A stretch of DNA of 64,000 nt. Origin: Eudorina sp. 2006-703-Eu-15 (taxonomy: Eukaryota > Chlorophyta > Chlorophyceae > Chlamydomonadales > Volvocaceae). Positions within the stretch are counted from its first letter, which is position 1; each line of letters begins with the position of its first letter. The translations under genes and the position numbers were made by a program. The notes under the pieces were generated by a model. It was not told the DNA's origin. It was given only the letters and a program-made list of their open reading frames with translations, and ran no database searches. The DNA lies in assembly GCA_003117195.1 (NCBI GenBank), contig BDSI01000178.1, forward strand, positions 1-64,000, given 5' to 3'. Of the stretch, positions 36,451-49,346 are shown piece by piece.

Positions 36451-36782
36451 CAGCGAGTCCCTGACCCCTAGCTACGGTGGGTAGACTTCCAAGCGGGGCA
36501 GGCCCAAGCCTTAGGCGCAAGCCGTCGGGTTCATCACACGGGCAAAAGCTTGTCTCGTCCCCACGCGCCCGCCTCTGACCCGCGTCCACATGCCTCTCCT
36601 CAAACGATACCGCACGCTGCAATCCACACCACACGAGGCCACCGCGGGCTTCCCTCGCGAGACACAGCCCTGGCTGGTCATCCCCGCGGCTCAGTGCGTT
36701 CGCAACACCGACCGCGTTCGTAACGCCGCCTTCCGCCGCTCTCACCCTCACCCGCACTCGCCGCCGCTGCCGCCGCCGCCAC

Positions 36783-37064
36783 CTGCAACCCGCTCAACGA
36801 CGGCCCCGCCGCGACGCCGTAAGCCGCCAGCAGCCGCGCCCCCCGCCCGCGGTCCGCCTCGCAGGTCGCCTTCACCACCGCTCCGTCCGCAAAGGGCTGC
36901 GAGCTGCCGTCCGAGTTGATCACGGACCAGTCGCCCCGGCCCTCGTGCCCCAGGGAGCTCTCCAGCTCCAGGCCGATGGGGTTAAGCCCCTCCCTGATGC
37001 TCAAAAAGGTGGTGCGGGTGCGGTAGCCGCCGCTGTCCACCACCACGTCACCGTTAGGCTGGAC
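36783..37064 (-). CDS. Coding exon, unknown family
   Basis: A 282-bp frame (94 codons, phase 0 at both ends) starts after an acceptor-like CCGCAG and ends at CAG/GTGGCG. It encodes a non-repetitive segment with GGYRTRTTFLSIREGLNPIG and DWSVINSDGSSQPFADG. I do not recognise the family. Its position and strand suit an internal exon of the gene ending in the RING exon. Confidence 0.45.
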
Positions 37065-38682
37065 CTGCGGTCCATGACAGCAGCAGGCGGTGTGGTGTGG
37101 GTGGTCGGGTTTATATTACTAAAAGAATTAAACCCAAATAAACAGGCCCAGGCACACCCAGAAAAACAAGAGCGGGTGTGGGGGGGGTTCCGTGTGGTGT
37201 GGAGAGAGTTGGAGGAAATTGGCAGAAACATGGTGTGGTGCGTGGTGGTTAGGGTTAAGGTGAAGTTCGGGGCCGAGCAGGACGAGGGTTGGGTTGGGGG
37301 CGTGTTGTGGAGTGGTGCTGGGCGGGGTGTGGCGGGGTGTGGCGGGGTGGGGATCGGTCTTGTTGCCGGTACCACCTGGACGGAGCTTGCGAGCCCGCGG
37401 GGCAGAGGCAGTGCGAGGGCTCCTTGAGCCACGCTGTTAAGGGTATATATGATAATGATAATGGGGTACTTCGCTAGTCGGGTGGATGCGAGGGCGGGTA
37501 CGTGGCGGGTACGTGGCGGGGAGGCGGGGACTTGGCCCAATGCCAGGTGTCTGAAGCGGGAAACCAGGACGGCAGGGGGCGCAAGGGGGGTGGCGACGAG
37601 ACAGCGACCGCGCTGGGGTCCGGGCTGGGGCTGGTCACGAGCACACGAATTGGGTCGCGGCGGCAGGTCGGCGCCCTTGGAGAAGGAGAAGGAACCCTCT
37701 GATCCCAACACCCAGGGCGGGAGGTGGTAACCGCCAGCAGCGCTTGGGACCCGCAGCAGCCACAACTGGCGGCAGGCACAGCGGGCACCACCCGGTGGAC
37801 AGCCATCGGGTGCCATCCGGGGCGACCCGCAGCTGCGGCGGCGACACATACCCTCATCGACACCCCCCCCCCCGGGGGCCTCAGCCGCTGACGAGCCCCA
37901 GCCGACCCCCTCACCCCCTTCAACGACCCGCCTTGACGTACACACGACACGCGGCTGCCCGCAGCACAACCACTACGTGGTGCCGTGCATACCAAAACAA
38001 ACAGTGCGGGTCCCTAGGGGGCTCAGTTCTCTTAACACATACATACACACATGCACAGGTGCCCGTACGTACCGCCACGACATCCGTCTTGTGGAAGCGC
38101 AAGCAAGCAGCGCCGCTGGAGTTCCGGTAGACCTGGGGGGCGGTGGGAGGTGGGGGGCGGGGAGGGAGGGTATAGTAAATTGGTAGACATTTTCAGGGAG
38201 AGAGGGGGTCGCAGAGAGCGGGAGAGGCGCCCCCGAGGCGAGGCGAGGCGAGGCGAGGGGGGCCCGATGATGGCGGTCTTGAACGACAATGCGGAGCAAC
38301 TCGTGCGGGCGTGCTGCCAGCACTCTTCGGCAGTTCCTCATGTAGTGGTTCTGCAGCGCCGTGGCAACCGGGGGTCGCACTCCCTTCCCCGTGCGGGCAT
38401 GCGGTGGTGTGGTGGTGGTGGTGGTAGTGGTGGTGGTGGTGGTGGTGGTGCACTGTGGGTCCGTCGGCTGCACCGGCATCCCCTGTGTGGGTTATAGCCA
38501 AGAAAGCCCCTGTACGGTTGGGTACTTGGTCGGCGAATGCCGGCGACGCGAGGTCCACTATCTGGGTCGCGGGTGCTGCGCCGCGACGCTGCACTGCCCT
38601 GCCAACCCATTCCACGGGATCCCGCCTGCCCCGCGCCCGCAACCACACACACACACACACACACACACACTCAAAAACGTAC

Positions 38683-39168
38683 CTTCTGGAAGCTCTGGTA
38701 GTAGGTATCTGTCAGGGGCCTGCCCTCCGCGTCGTGTGTTGGCGGCCGCGGCGTGCGCGTCAAGGCAGCAGCAGCCGGGGTGAGGTTGTACGGCGCGCGG
38801 CTCGGCCCCGCGGAGCCCGCTCCCGGCAGAGCAGCCGCACGCGGGAAGGGTGCGGCGGTTGGGGCCACGGGTCGGCCGGCGGGAGCGGCCGGGACGGCAG
38901 GGCGCCGCGGGGGGGCTGGGGCTGGGGCCGGAACCGAAGTTGCGGGCTTCCTCTTTGGCTTGGCTGTCACGGTCATCCAGTTGTCATCATCATCGCCGTT
39001 CGCGGCGTCCATACTCAGGCCCGCGAGGACAGCGAACGCTCCGCCGGCGCCAGGGGGCCCCTCCTCGTCCTCCTCCTCGTCCTCCTCCTCGTCCTCACCG
39101 AACGACTCGAACGCTTTAGGATCGTACTCAGGAAATCCGTCATCGCCGCTTCGTCCCACACTTGCCAT
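38683..39168 (-). CDS. Acidic/proline-rich first exon, unknown protein
   Basis: An ATG at 39,168 opens 162 codons that end at AAG/GTACGT, a good donor. The start (FPEYDPKAFESFGEDEEED) is acidic with a long Glu/Asp run, then DDDDNWMTVTAKPKRKP and an Ala/Pro-rich tail. An alternative first exon begins at the ATG at 39,478 (MPKPQKAKTSLADLLAQ) with a possible donor before GTGGGTGG. I cannot name the protein; it may be the N-terminus of the RING gene. Confidence 0.45.
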
Positions 39169-39479
39169 GCCGGGGCGTCCTACCCCAAACAGCGGGCAGG
39201 GTACGCAAAACTTCAGTTGCGCATCGGCCGCGGAGGTCAACCCCCGAATAGATTATGGTGCTTTTCCGCATTTATTAATAACATGCATGTAAAACCAAAC
39301 AATAACAACGCCCATGTCGCCAGAAATACGCCGCAACTGAGCCGCAAGGGGATCTCTGACGCGCCTTCATTAACTGCCCCAGTTCCCACCCACCATTAGA
39401 CCAATCATTCCTGGGACGCTCCGGCTGCTGCGCCAGCAAGTCTGCGAGGCTAGTTTTAGCTTTCTGCGGTTTAGGCATT

Positions 39480-41283
39480 TTCCCTGTATAAAGGACGGAC
39501 TCTCTGTCAACGTCTCAACGTCTACAACATATTGTTCTTGCAAATGATGTGGTATGAAGACATGCCAAAGCTGGGATGCTGTGCTGTGCCTGTTTTTTGC
39601 ATGCTGTGCCCGACACCATCCCGCCGTTTTTCGTTGTCGGGTCAGTCAGCGCTTGATTGCCCCAGTTGGGAATCCGCCAAAGCCACAACAAGTCGAAAAT
39701 ACTATCAAGCCGCACTGCATCGTACATGAATCTGTGTGCATCCAGTGCGCGCCCGATCACCCACGTGCTCTGAGTATGCGAGGTAGCAGGCGGTTCCATA
39801 CCGCGTCTGAGAGCGGCATCATGGCTGGATACGGACTCCCGCTCCTCGCCCGCACTGCATTCTCCGTTGACCCCCACCTCAGGCTGTTACGGCCTTCCAC
39901 GGTGGGGCGATACCGCACCAGCGTCTAAGCATAAGATTACCGCATGGCCATTATGATGTGCAGCCACCGTCAACGTTTCCGATCCTTATTGACAGCAAAC
40001 CTCCAAACACCTGCGCCAATTCAGCCTGCTCCGCGCCGTCTGGCAGGATTTGACCGAATCTTCGCATGTACGCATGCTACAGCGCAGATTGGTAAGGCAG
40101 GGTATCACGGTGGTATCCGAACGAAGCATCGGGCCCGTGATCACGTACGGCACACCCTGTGCGCGCGTCATTCGCGAGCTTCGCGAGAGCGGCGGGTAGC
40201 GGTCACTGCTGCCTACCGTATCCATATTTGAGGCAACCGGGGTTGCCGTCTGGGGTTTCTACACACCGGCACGTTCACTGGTTCCGAGCGAGACCCCGGG
40301 ATGACAATGTGCACACCTGCAGTACAGGTGCACTGCGCAGGTGCACTGCACAGCTGCCGGCTCCCGACAAGGCCCCCCCCCCGCGCAACCCCCCCCCCGG
40401 CCGACAGCGCGGTCACCCCCGGGACGTCCCTCAATCCGCCACACGCCCCCCTCATCGCAATCCCCGTCAGCCGCCGCGGAGCGGCCATCCCTACGCGGCA
40501 ACCGCCTTGTTCGCCAGCCTGCCAAACGATCACACGCAGCCCTCACTCTCCGATGGCCTCCGCCGCTCCTGCACCACGTCATCGTTCCTCGACAGGGCAC
40601 TCATCTCCCTCCCTCTTCCTGCTCTTACGGACCCCAGTCGAGAGGACCCAACCGCACTGGTCATCTTGTTGAAAATTGGAGATTGATTCACAGCCCAGCC
40701 GGCGGCCAGTGGTTCACCGCCCAGTGGTACATCGCCAACCGCACTCACAAGCTTTTGGGTCTTAGGCCCGGCTCGGCCCTCCCCCACACCTCCACATGAG
40801 CGCCCCATGCACGTCCCCACGACGCGCGTGTCATGGTATGTGTGTGCGAGCGCTGCAGCGGGGCCGTGCCAAACCCACCCGTCCCCGCAGGTCCCTCCCC
40901 CCACCCCGGTGGCCTTCACTCCCGGTGGTCTTCACCCTGGCCCCCTCCTCCTCCAACGCCTCCCCCCCTACCTGCCCGGCCCTCCCCCCTACCTGCCTCA
41001 CCTGCCCAGCCCTCGTATCGCCCAGCCCCTGCACGCCCTCCCCTCCCCGCCCTCCACCTCGCCCTCTTACTCGTCCTTTAGCTCCTCCTCATCTCCTTCC
41101 TCGATCCCTCCTCCTAGCCCCCCTCTACATCGCTGTAGTTAAGCTCCCCCTCCCTCCCCTTCCCTCCCCCTCCCTTCCCTCCCCTTCCCTCCCCCTCCCT
41201 TCCCTCCCCCTCCCTCCCCGCCCGCCTCCGACCCAATCCAATCCGAGTCCACCCCGCCCCAGCTAGTGGGGGGGGCCGGGGCC
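39480..41283. other. Intergenic stretch without a recognised gene
   Basis: The left part is AT-richer than its surroundings; the right part (40,380-41,230) is pyrimidine-rich with CCCTCCCTT-type runs. I see no motif or splice pattern that supports a gene. Confidence 0.5.
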
Positions 41284-44200
41284 TCACTCGTCCGGCAGCA
41301 TGGCGGTGGCGCTGCCCACCAGCTGGGGCGGCAGCGCGGAGGCCACTGCGACGCGCGCCTCGTCGCACAGCGCATCCGCGGAGCGGCCCTTGGTGGGGAT
41401 GGGCTTGTGCACCACGATGGTCACCTCGCCGGTGCGCAGCTGGGACTCCTTGCCGCTGGGCATCAGCGAGCCTGCGGACGTGGGGCGCGGACCACAGGCA
41501 AGTAGCCGGGTGGGTGGGTGCGTAGGTGGGTGGGTGGGTGGGTGGGTGGACGGGTTGGGGAGGGGGGTGGGTGGACGGGTGGGTGGATGGATGGGTGTGT
41601 GTGTGGGTGCGCCGTTCGGCGAGTGGCGGGACAAGGTACCGGAGTTCGGCAGGAAGTCAGCGGGTGTGTGGTATGTCTCAATGTCTGTCGATGGGGTGCT
41701 GTTGGGGGTGGAGCAGGGGCCGCGTAGAGCGCTGCAACACGTACTGCATCTGTTCAGGAATGAGAGGGCATCAGAATGCCCCTTCACGGCATTTGGGTTA
41801 CGGCCTTTGGAGGACGACGAGGGGGAGGAAAACGAGGAGGAGGAGGGGGCACTTGACAGTTGACGGCCGCTGCGGCAAGGCTTGCCAAGGAAAGGGGTTC
41901 CGTCGCACACCTTCGACCGGGACGCGAGCTCGCAGCGAGGATGCGTCGTTTTCAACTCAAGCCACACCTAGAGCCCCCGGCACCCCAGCCGTCCGGCCGC
42001 CCCCGGCACCCCAGCCGCCCCGGCCTCCCACCCACCCGTCCCGATGAGGGTGATGGGCACCACGTCCACCCCCGCCTTGGCCGCCACACTGAAGGCGCCC
42101 TTCTTGAAGCCCGCCAGCTTGCAGTCCAGGCTGCGGGTGCCTGCGGGGGGGAGGAGGACGTGGAGGCGGAGCAGGCGGAGAGCGGCGAGGTCGGGAGAGG
42201 ATCGGGGGACGGCAGGCAGGCCGGCCGGCCGGCAGGCAGGCAGGCCGGCAGGCAGGCCGGCAGAGGCATTGCAGCGTTAGGGTTTAAGGTTTAGGGTAAG
42301 GCCCCCATCCAAACACCGAAACTTGAGGCCTCGCCCATGCCGCTATCCCCTCCCTCCCTCCGGCCAACCCACCTATCCGACCGGCCCACATATCCACGCC
42401 CCTACCAATCCGACTCCTCCGAACATCGTATCAAACCCCCTTGTTTCCCCACGTCTACCCCCCTGGGCGCCCCCACTCCCCCCTTTGCCCCACCCTCCGG
42501 GAAGAACAGCACGGGCGCCCCCTTGGCCAGCAGGTCGCGGCACTGCTGCAGGCACTTGAGCTGACTGCGCGTGTCCACACGGTTGATCATCACGTGGCCT
42601 GTGAGGGAGGGAGGGACGGGGGTGCAGGGATGGAGGGGATTAGGAAGGGAACGGGGAGGGATGAAAACGATGAGGGAGGGGGCCGGGGGAGGAGGGGTGC
42701 GGACGGGGACGGGCGGTAAGGGCGGGGAGCCCCGGATGGCGGACGATAGGGGGCACAGAGCGCATTCGAGGAGGGTCGGACGCCCCTTCGGAAGAGACCT
42801 GCGGCTTTCTTTGTCCTGTCGACGCCATAGATCAGCGCCACAACAACGAATCGCTTTGGAAGAATACGGAAGAATACAAGGTAGAGGCCTCATCTTCTCG
42901 TCGTCGTACGGTTCGCGTACTGCTGCGTGCACAGCCGCTCAGCGCGCGAAGCCCCCCTTTCGTGAGATCCCCGCGTTGTGAAGGCTTGGAGCCATGACGC
43001 CCAGCCATGACGCCCAATGAGGTCCCACGGTGCGGAAGGGAAGGTCGGAGGTCCGCATGCCGACCATTCAGGCGGGTATGTCGGGCGAGCCAAAAGTGTG
43101 ACCACGCAGGGAGCGCAGACCCCCCCTCCCCTCCCCGCGCACACGCACACACGCACACGCACGCGCACACGCACGCGCACACGCACGCGCACACGCACGC
43201 ACGCACACGCGCACACACGCAATTCATTTGGGTCGGGCGGGATCCGTACTACTACAGACACACTTGCCGTGCCGCCTCCATGTCTGGTAAGACGTGCAGG
43301 TTGTTTGGTAAGCATGTCGGCCCCTGGGCTGGGTTGCGTGGGTTCTCCTCAACACACACACACACACACACACACACAGGCAGACACACGCACAGACACA
43401 CACGCATGCAACCGAGCACACCCACCGGTGAGGAACATGCTCCAGCCGATGATGGGGATGAGGAAGTTGCTGGTCTTGGAGATGAACTTGAAGGGCCGCT
43501 GCAGGTGGAACAGCGAGTAGATGTCCTGCGGGAGAGGGAGGGCAGGGAGGGGGCCGGCGGGGGCAGGGATGGGGAACAGCTGCCAGAAAGACGGGCCCAC
43601 GGGATGCGAGGGAATCCCAGCGCCGCGCGTTCCGGGGACCACCGAAGCCCCACCTCAGCGCCCAAACACAGGACACAGTCTTCGATGTGATTCTTTTGCC
43701 CCTAGGGCCCAACGAACCGCCAGGGCGACCCAGCCACGTGCGGAGGTCTCGGGGGAGATACACGTGACAGCACCCCGTGGGGCCCCGTGGCTGCTGCTGT
43801 CGAGGGACCGACCGGGGTGGGGCCGTTCACGAGGGAGTAGCATCCCGTCCTGAGGGGCTGGCGCCCCTGTCTTGATTGGGTCAAGGGTCACGTCCCTAGC
43901 CCACCGTCGACACGCAGAGGCACACAGACAGACAGACAGACGGACAGACAGGCGCAGCGGCAGCGCACCAGGAAGCTCTGGTGGTTGGCCACGTAGACCA
44001 CCGGCTTGTCCGGCGGCGGCAGGTTCTCGACGCCCTTGACCTGCGTGTGTGGGCAGGGCCGTGCGTCTTGTGTGGTGGACGTGGGCGGGGTTGTGAAGGC
44101 GAAAGGAACGGGAGGACGTGGGGCGCGATTTGGCGCAAGGCATGCGAAGCCAAGCGATGCGAAGCCGGGCGAGGCTGCTGATGAAGCAATCAGCCGCAGC

Positions 44201-45830
44201 AGCTGCTTACGGCGTTGTGTATGGGTAGGGGGGACGTCTGCTTAGCAAGGAAGCCCCGCCCCGCCCGACCCAAATCGCCCAACATGTATGCTCACCGCAA
44301 CGATCCGCGTTATCGCCATGCAAACATGCCGCAACGGACAAGGCCGCTGCACCGCGCACTCATGTGTATCGCGAGGAACCAACCCGCCCGAACCACCCGG
44401 GTTGGGGGTGAGGAAGTGGCGCCAGCGAGGATGTGGCGTCAGGGAACAGCGAACGGAGCCGCAGCGCTGACCTGGGCCAATCTGTGTTGAAGATGGCCCC
44501 GGGTGCCAATCGTGGAGCCGCTGCCTTTCCTGCCCCGCCCTGCCCTGCCTTGCCGGGCTGCCCAAGACTAGGCATGGCCTGCTGTCGTGACGTCATCATC
44601 CAGCTGCTAGAAGCATGGTTCCATCCGGGCGGCATACGAGTTGGGCGCAGCTGCCGATCACGGCCGCCAACACTATGGGAACCCGTCTTCGCGTTGGGAT
44701 CGGCGCCCCATACGCGGCCAATCAAGAGTAAGGATCTGGGTTCCGCAGCAGTGCCCATGAGGCCAATAGTCGTAACGCGCTTGGCAAGCCCGTCCCATTC
44801 GGCCTCACCCGCCGCCGCCGGGCGAGATCCCGTCTGCCCAGCAGCCGCCGCGCTCAGCCCCGAGCGTCCCCCACGGCATCATCGCGGACCCGTGGTTCGT
44901 TTCTGTTCTGACCTGACCGCCCCTCGCCGTGCGGCGCACCCCCTGCACCGACTGCCCATCCTTGGCCCGCCCCGCCCGTCCCCGCCCGCCTGCGCCCCGC
45001 GATCCTCCTCCGCCCACCGGCCTGCTCCCAACCCGTCCCGGTCGCTGACGTGCCGCCACGGGGGACGCACCTTGACGCGATAGAAGAGCGATGTGCTGAC
45101 GCATGCCCAGATGTTGTTCACGAAGTGCTGGCCCAGTCGCCTGTCATGACGGGAGTACAAGCCACGGAGGGAACATGGTGACGTGGAACGAGATCAGGAG
45201 GATTTGAAGTGGTGATGCTCCTGTCGATGTGTCCACGGCATATAGTCAAAGTCTGAAAGCACAGTCGCGCATGTGTACGCAGTGTTGGTGTGTACGGAAA
45301 AGGGAGCCACCAGCGTTTGATCCCGATGCACTCGGTCTAATTTCCCCTGCAGCGTGCAAGCGTCCGATGTGTTGCCGCAGCGACTCACCTGTACTTGTCG
45401 AAAACTAAAACAAACGGCGCCATGAGCATCATGCTGACAAAAAGTGGAAGGGACAGCGTAAAGCTCCAGGCGAAGAACAAAATTGCTCGAATCTTTGCAA
45501 GAAGGACATTCGGCTGCGGCTCCGCGTCTGAAAGGGCAGTTTGTCAACGATTTCAATGTGATACCCGGCGGATGAAATTAGTGCATGCGATTTTGCTACA
45601 GTACCTGCACTGCTGAATGGTATACTTGCGGCCGCGGATTGGCAGCGCACATCTGGCTTATCGACTGGCTCCACGGTCGGCGCAAGAGCCGTCCGGCGCT
45701 CTCCCGGTATCACGCCTAGACTAGGTCGCCTGGTCGCAGTCGATAGCCTTGATAGCATTGATACCATAGGCCGCTCTTGGGTGCACGCAGGTGCAGCGCA
45801 CCGCTGCCGCATAACGCTCGACGCAAGCAT
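41284..45830 (-). CDS. 1-acyl-sn-glycerol-3-phosphate acyltransferase (LPAAT), plastid-type, 8 exons
   Basis: LPAAT adds the second acyl chain to lysophosphatidic acid to make phosphatidic acid. Exons (minus): 45605-45830, 45389-45527, 45071-45140, 43969-44040, 43426-43525, 42494-42598, 42036-42140, 41284-41471. All introns are GT-AG, phases agree, and the sum is 1,005 nt (334 residues). The N-terminus is Ser/Arg/Ala-rich, like a transit peptide, followed by a hydrophobic segment. The family motifs are split by introns: NHQSFL plus D gives the catalytic NHx4D, and FPEG plus TRS gives the substrate-binding FPEGTRS. VVPITLIGTGSLMPSG closes the fold. The start is the first ATG of the open frame. 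Plastid targeting is inferred. Introns hold CA/CG microsatellites and a telomere-like patch near 42,275. Confidence 0.93.
42272..42300. repeat. Short telomere-like patch in LPAAT intron
   Basis: Reads TTAGGG, TTTAAGG, TTTAGGG in close order, near plant-type (TTTAGGG) or Chlamydomonas-type (TTTTAGGG) telomere repeats. Only about 25 bp, so it may be chance. Confidence 0.35.
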
Positions 45831-45849
45831 CGTTTCTTTCAAATTGAAG

Positions 45850-48800
45850 CAATCCAGTAATTCAACGTAAACGTCTAGAGTAGGATTGAGTGTGACGATC
45901 TAGGAGGCTTAGGATCAACAATAATTCATCAACCAAAACGTGCTGCAAGTTGGACGCGCGACTGAAGGCCAATGTGTGCAACCAAGGGTAGACCTAGATG
46001 CAACCCAATAAATGGAAACTTGTAATCTTGAATGACTTGGCTCACAAGCCTGAAACATCGTGAGGGAATGGGGATCGTTGTCTATCTCGCGTACGACATG
46101 CTGACGATTTACGGTTGGCGCTTGGCGGTGACGGATGTACCGTAGAACGGTGCCGCTTATAAATTACGTGTACCTCTTTGGAGAAAACCTCAATTCCTTT
46201 CGCCGACGCAGCAGTTCTCTTCCCGGTTTGCCTTCCCGGTGGCCGCAGGCCTCACGCCGAGCGGTGGTCGCATCCAATGAGGGCGGTGGCCTGCTTGAGT
46301 CGGTCATGAGCTGCAACCTCTGCACCACCTCGCTGCCCCTGTCACACCGACATTGTATACCAGGGCAAGCCCCAACCGCCAAGGTGTCAACTTGTCGTGT
46401 GGACCCAAAATCACCGGTGTCACGTCGCCCCAAAGAAAGGGCTAGCCATTGCCAATTGGCTTATCAACCACGGTGGCCAGGAAACTGGGGTGCCTTCCGG
46501 AACCTCCGCAGCTTACCTTGCCCTTAACACGCCTTGTCCCAGGATTCACTCTTACGTCTGATGCACCGGGATGCACCGATGGACCCGGATCGATCCAAAC
46601 TGCACAGTAGCGCAATACTGCCGGCACCACGTTCACTGCCCCTACTAGGCTTGCTGGACACCCGACAGACCTGAGAGATGTGATCGCAGCGGTACGCTGC
46701 CCAGCCCAAGGGTATTGCACCATGCATTGGCCGAAAACCCGGCCCCGACCCAGCAGGGCCCGCCACGCGACCCGTCAGGGTGTACATACCATCAGTACCC
46801 GGGCAGCCCTTCCTGTTATTGCTGTCCCGCGTGTTGCTGCCGCCTGCGCTCTGGGGTAGGTCATGCCGCCCTGTCGTTGCTGCCAGCCGGCGTGTTGCGT
46901 TCGAAGGTCTGTGTCCTAATGCCCTTCCTGCGGCCAAGCTGCCGCTGCCACGTGTGTTTAGGGCGGTGGGACGCAATCAGGCGCGGGGAACAAGGGGATC
47001 AGGACTTCAGGGGTCCGCCCAGGGCCTGTGCGACCTGTCACTAACGAACAAGGTAAAAGACGCACGCGAGGCCGCAGCTTCAGTTCGCCTTCCGTCCGCC
47101 GCCTCCTGGAAAGATGCCCGATCAAGCTACCGTATTTAACGGCGAGCCCCGCACTGCCCTGTCTAACTGACGCGGTCGTGTAGCTGCAGCCGTAGGACGC
47201 CTTCCTTCCATGAACAGGCGACTCGCTCCTGTGCAAGGCATAGGATTGAACCAGTCCGCGCCCCGACGGAGCCGCCAAGGCTCGTGCAGCGCCACGCGGG
47301 CAGCGCAAGCACTCGGGAGTTTAAACGAACCAAACCCAGAAACGAACCTCGGCACACCCAAAAATAATCAGAACAGGATACTTACGTGACGCGGTATTTG
47401 CATGGCAGTCGAAGATGAGACCGTGCAATGACGCGCGGCGCCACGCGGGGATGCACAGCGTTGGCCCTCGTTCCAGCCAGGCTGAGCCCGACGGGGCAAG
47501 AAGGTCGGGTGCGTGGTACATGCGGGTACCAACTGGGCAGCTGTAAAGGCTAGGACCGGCACGGCTATCGAGCAAGTTTTCCGTTGGAACCCTGCGCAGA
47601 AGCAAACCTGGTCGGTGCTCAAAGGATGATGCGTTTAAGGACACCAACGAACAAACGCATCCTTATGCGAGCTCTGTCTCGGACTTGGGTCGCCTCTGCG
47701 CATGGCACCCTTCTTCGGGAGACGTCCAGCGTGGGCGGATGCATGTTGCGGCGAGCCGCGAACTGGCGGGGCCATTTAGGGCGCCTCTCCAACTCGACGT
47801 GCTTTGCCCTGTCTGCGCAACTAGTTGCCTGGGATGGCGCCAGAACGCCAGAGGGTTCACGCGTAACTGCTTCAGAACCCAGGTGAGCTCTTTCACCGTT
47901 TCGCGATCAACGTGTCGACTGGGTGCCTTTAATACGAAATGCCCTTGCATCTGCACTTTTGCAGCAAATGAAGTATCATGTGCGATTATGTTCTTGCTTT
48001 GCGCTGATTGACTTCTGGGAGTACGGGCGCAACAGGTACAAAACCGTCTTGGGTTTTGCATATCGACCGTTGCTCTGATACCTAAGTAACTACATAGGTC
48101 CAGTCAATGTCAGGCATCAGACAACATCTCAAATAATTTTGTGCATCAAAACCTAACAAAGGTTCACAACCGACAGCTTCACGCAGCTAATGGGGCGCAA
48201 GCTGAGCTCCGTGGGATAGTGGAAATTATTACATGCATAGTTCACTATTTGCTGGATTGCACGAGCCGACCCGGCTCCGTGGTTCCCAAGTAAATTGCTA
48301 GATGTCACAGCCGGCATCACCCTCGCTTATCCACCCTCAGCATCTTTAGTCGGCTAAGGTCAAGTGATCAAGAACAATTGAGAGCTTGCCGTGGAGCTGC
48401 GACGGCTGGCCGTTGTGATAGGTGATTCACAACCTGCGGAAATTGCAGTCCAAGGGGTGCACGGCTGTGAAACATTCTTTTTGACTGTGGAAACATTTAA
48501 GGGTAAGGTTTTGGATTGAACATTTGTCCGCTGATGGCTGAGGTGGTGCTTCAAGGGCAACAGCTTGAGGGCCGAAAGTGGCAGAATGCACCCGACTGCG
48601 TTGCCTGTAAAATTTTTGAATGCCAATTGGGTCCAACCCTGTGCTCACGCCGAATCCTATTTGACATGGACGCAGACATTTACAACCCGACAGACGCCCT
48701 AAACGCCGTCGCTACCGACACCTGCCCTTCCGCCTAATGGCGCTTGACAACGGCGCACGGGACTCCACGCCCCTGGCCGCGCGCTGGGGCGGCGTGCTGT

Positions 48801-49170
48801 GGGCGGTTGGGACCTTGGCTGCAATCTTCCCTCGAGTATTGGGGTACGTGTCCCCTTTTGTTCACGTCCGACGTACTGCTTCGCCGACAGCCGCGCTGCT
48901 CCTGGGACCTCCTTTGCCCGTGCATCTGTCCTTCAGGTGTACGGAGGTGGATTTCGGAGCGGGCAGCTCTTGGGACGTACGGCGGCTGACAACGGCGCAT
49001 TCAAGATCGTGGAGTCCGGACTCCGCGCCCCTGGCCGGGCGCTCAGGCGGCGTGCTGTGGGCGGTCTTGGGCAATTGCAGCGGATCGGCGCCGGCGGAGC
49101 CGTTCAGTGCGACAGCGTTGTTGATCGTCTAGCAGACGCTACCATGGTCTACACGACCAGTCTCAGCGGG
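45850..49170. other. Long stretch without a supported gene
   Basis: Mixed composition, AT-richer near 45,850-46,140 and 47,930-48,740. A minus-strand exon-like frame near 47,386-47,620 ends in a good donor (GTAAGT) and contains HGLIFDCHA, faintly like a HAD phosphatase but with the catalytic motif wrong. A partial direct repeat of about 60-80 bp lies at 48,745-48,813 and 48,987-49,070. Confidence 0.4.
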
Positions 49171-49312
49171 GATGGTCACATTATGGGCGTGTCTTGGTCA
49201 CCGATGGACATTCAATGTAAGCGAACTTGCGCCCGCTCATGTATCATTGAACGCCTACGATATAAGTAGTCCTCGGGGCGCTGCGCGGGTTGGCGGAGCC
49301 GGCGGATCGTTT

Positions 49313-49346
<34 letters not shown>

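Noticed and set aside
47386..47647. Minus-strand exon with HGLIFDCHA as a HAD phosphatase
   Set aside because: The nucleophile motif DxDx(T/V) is not present, and no partner exon was found.
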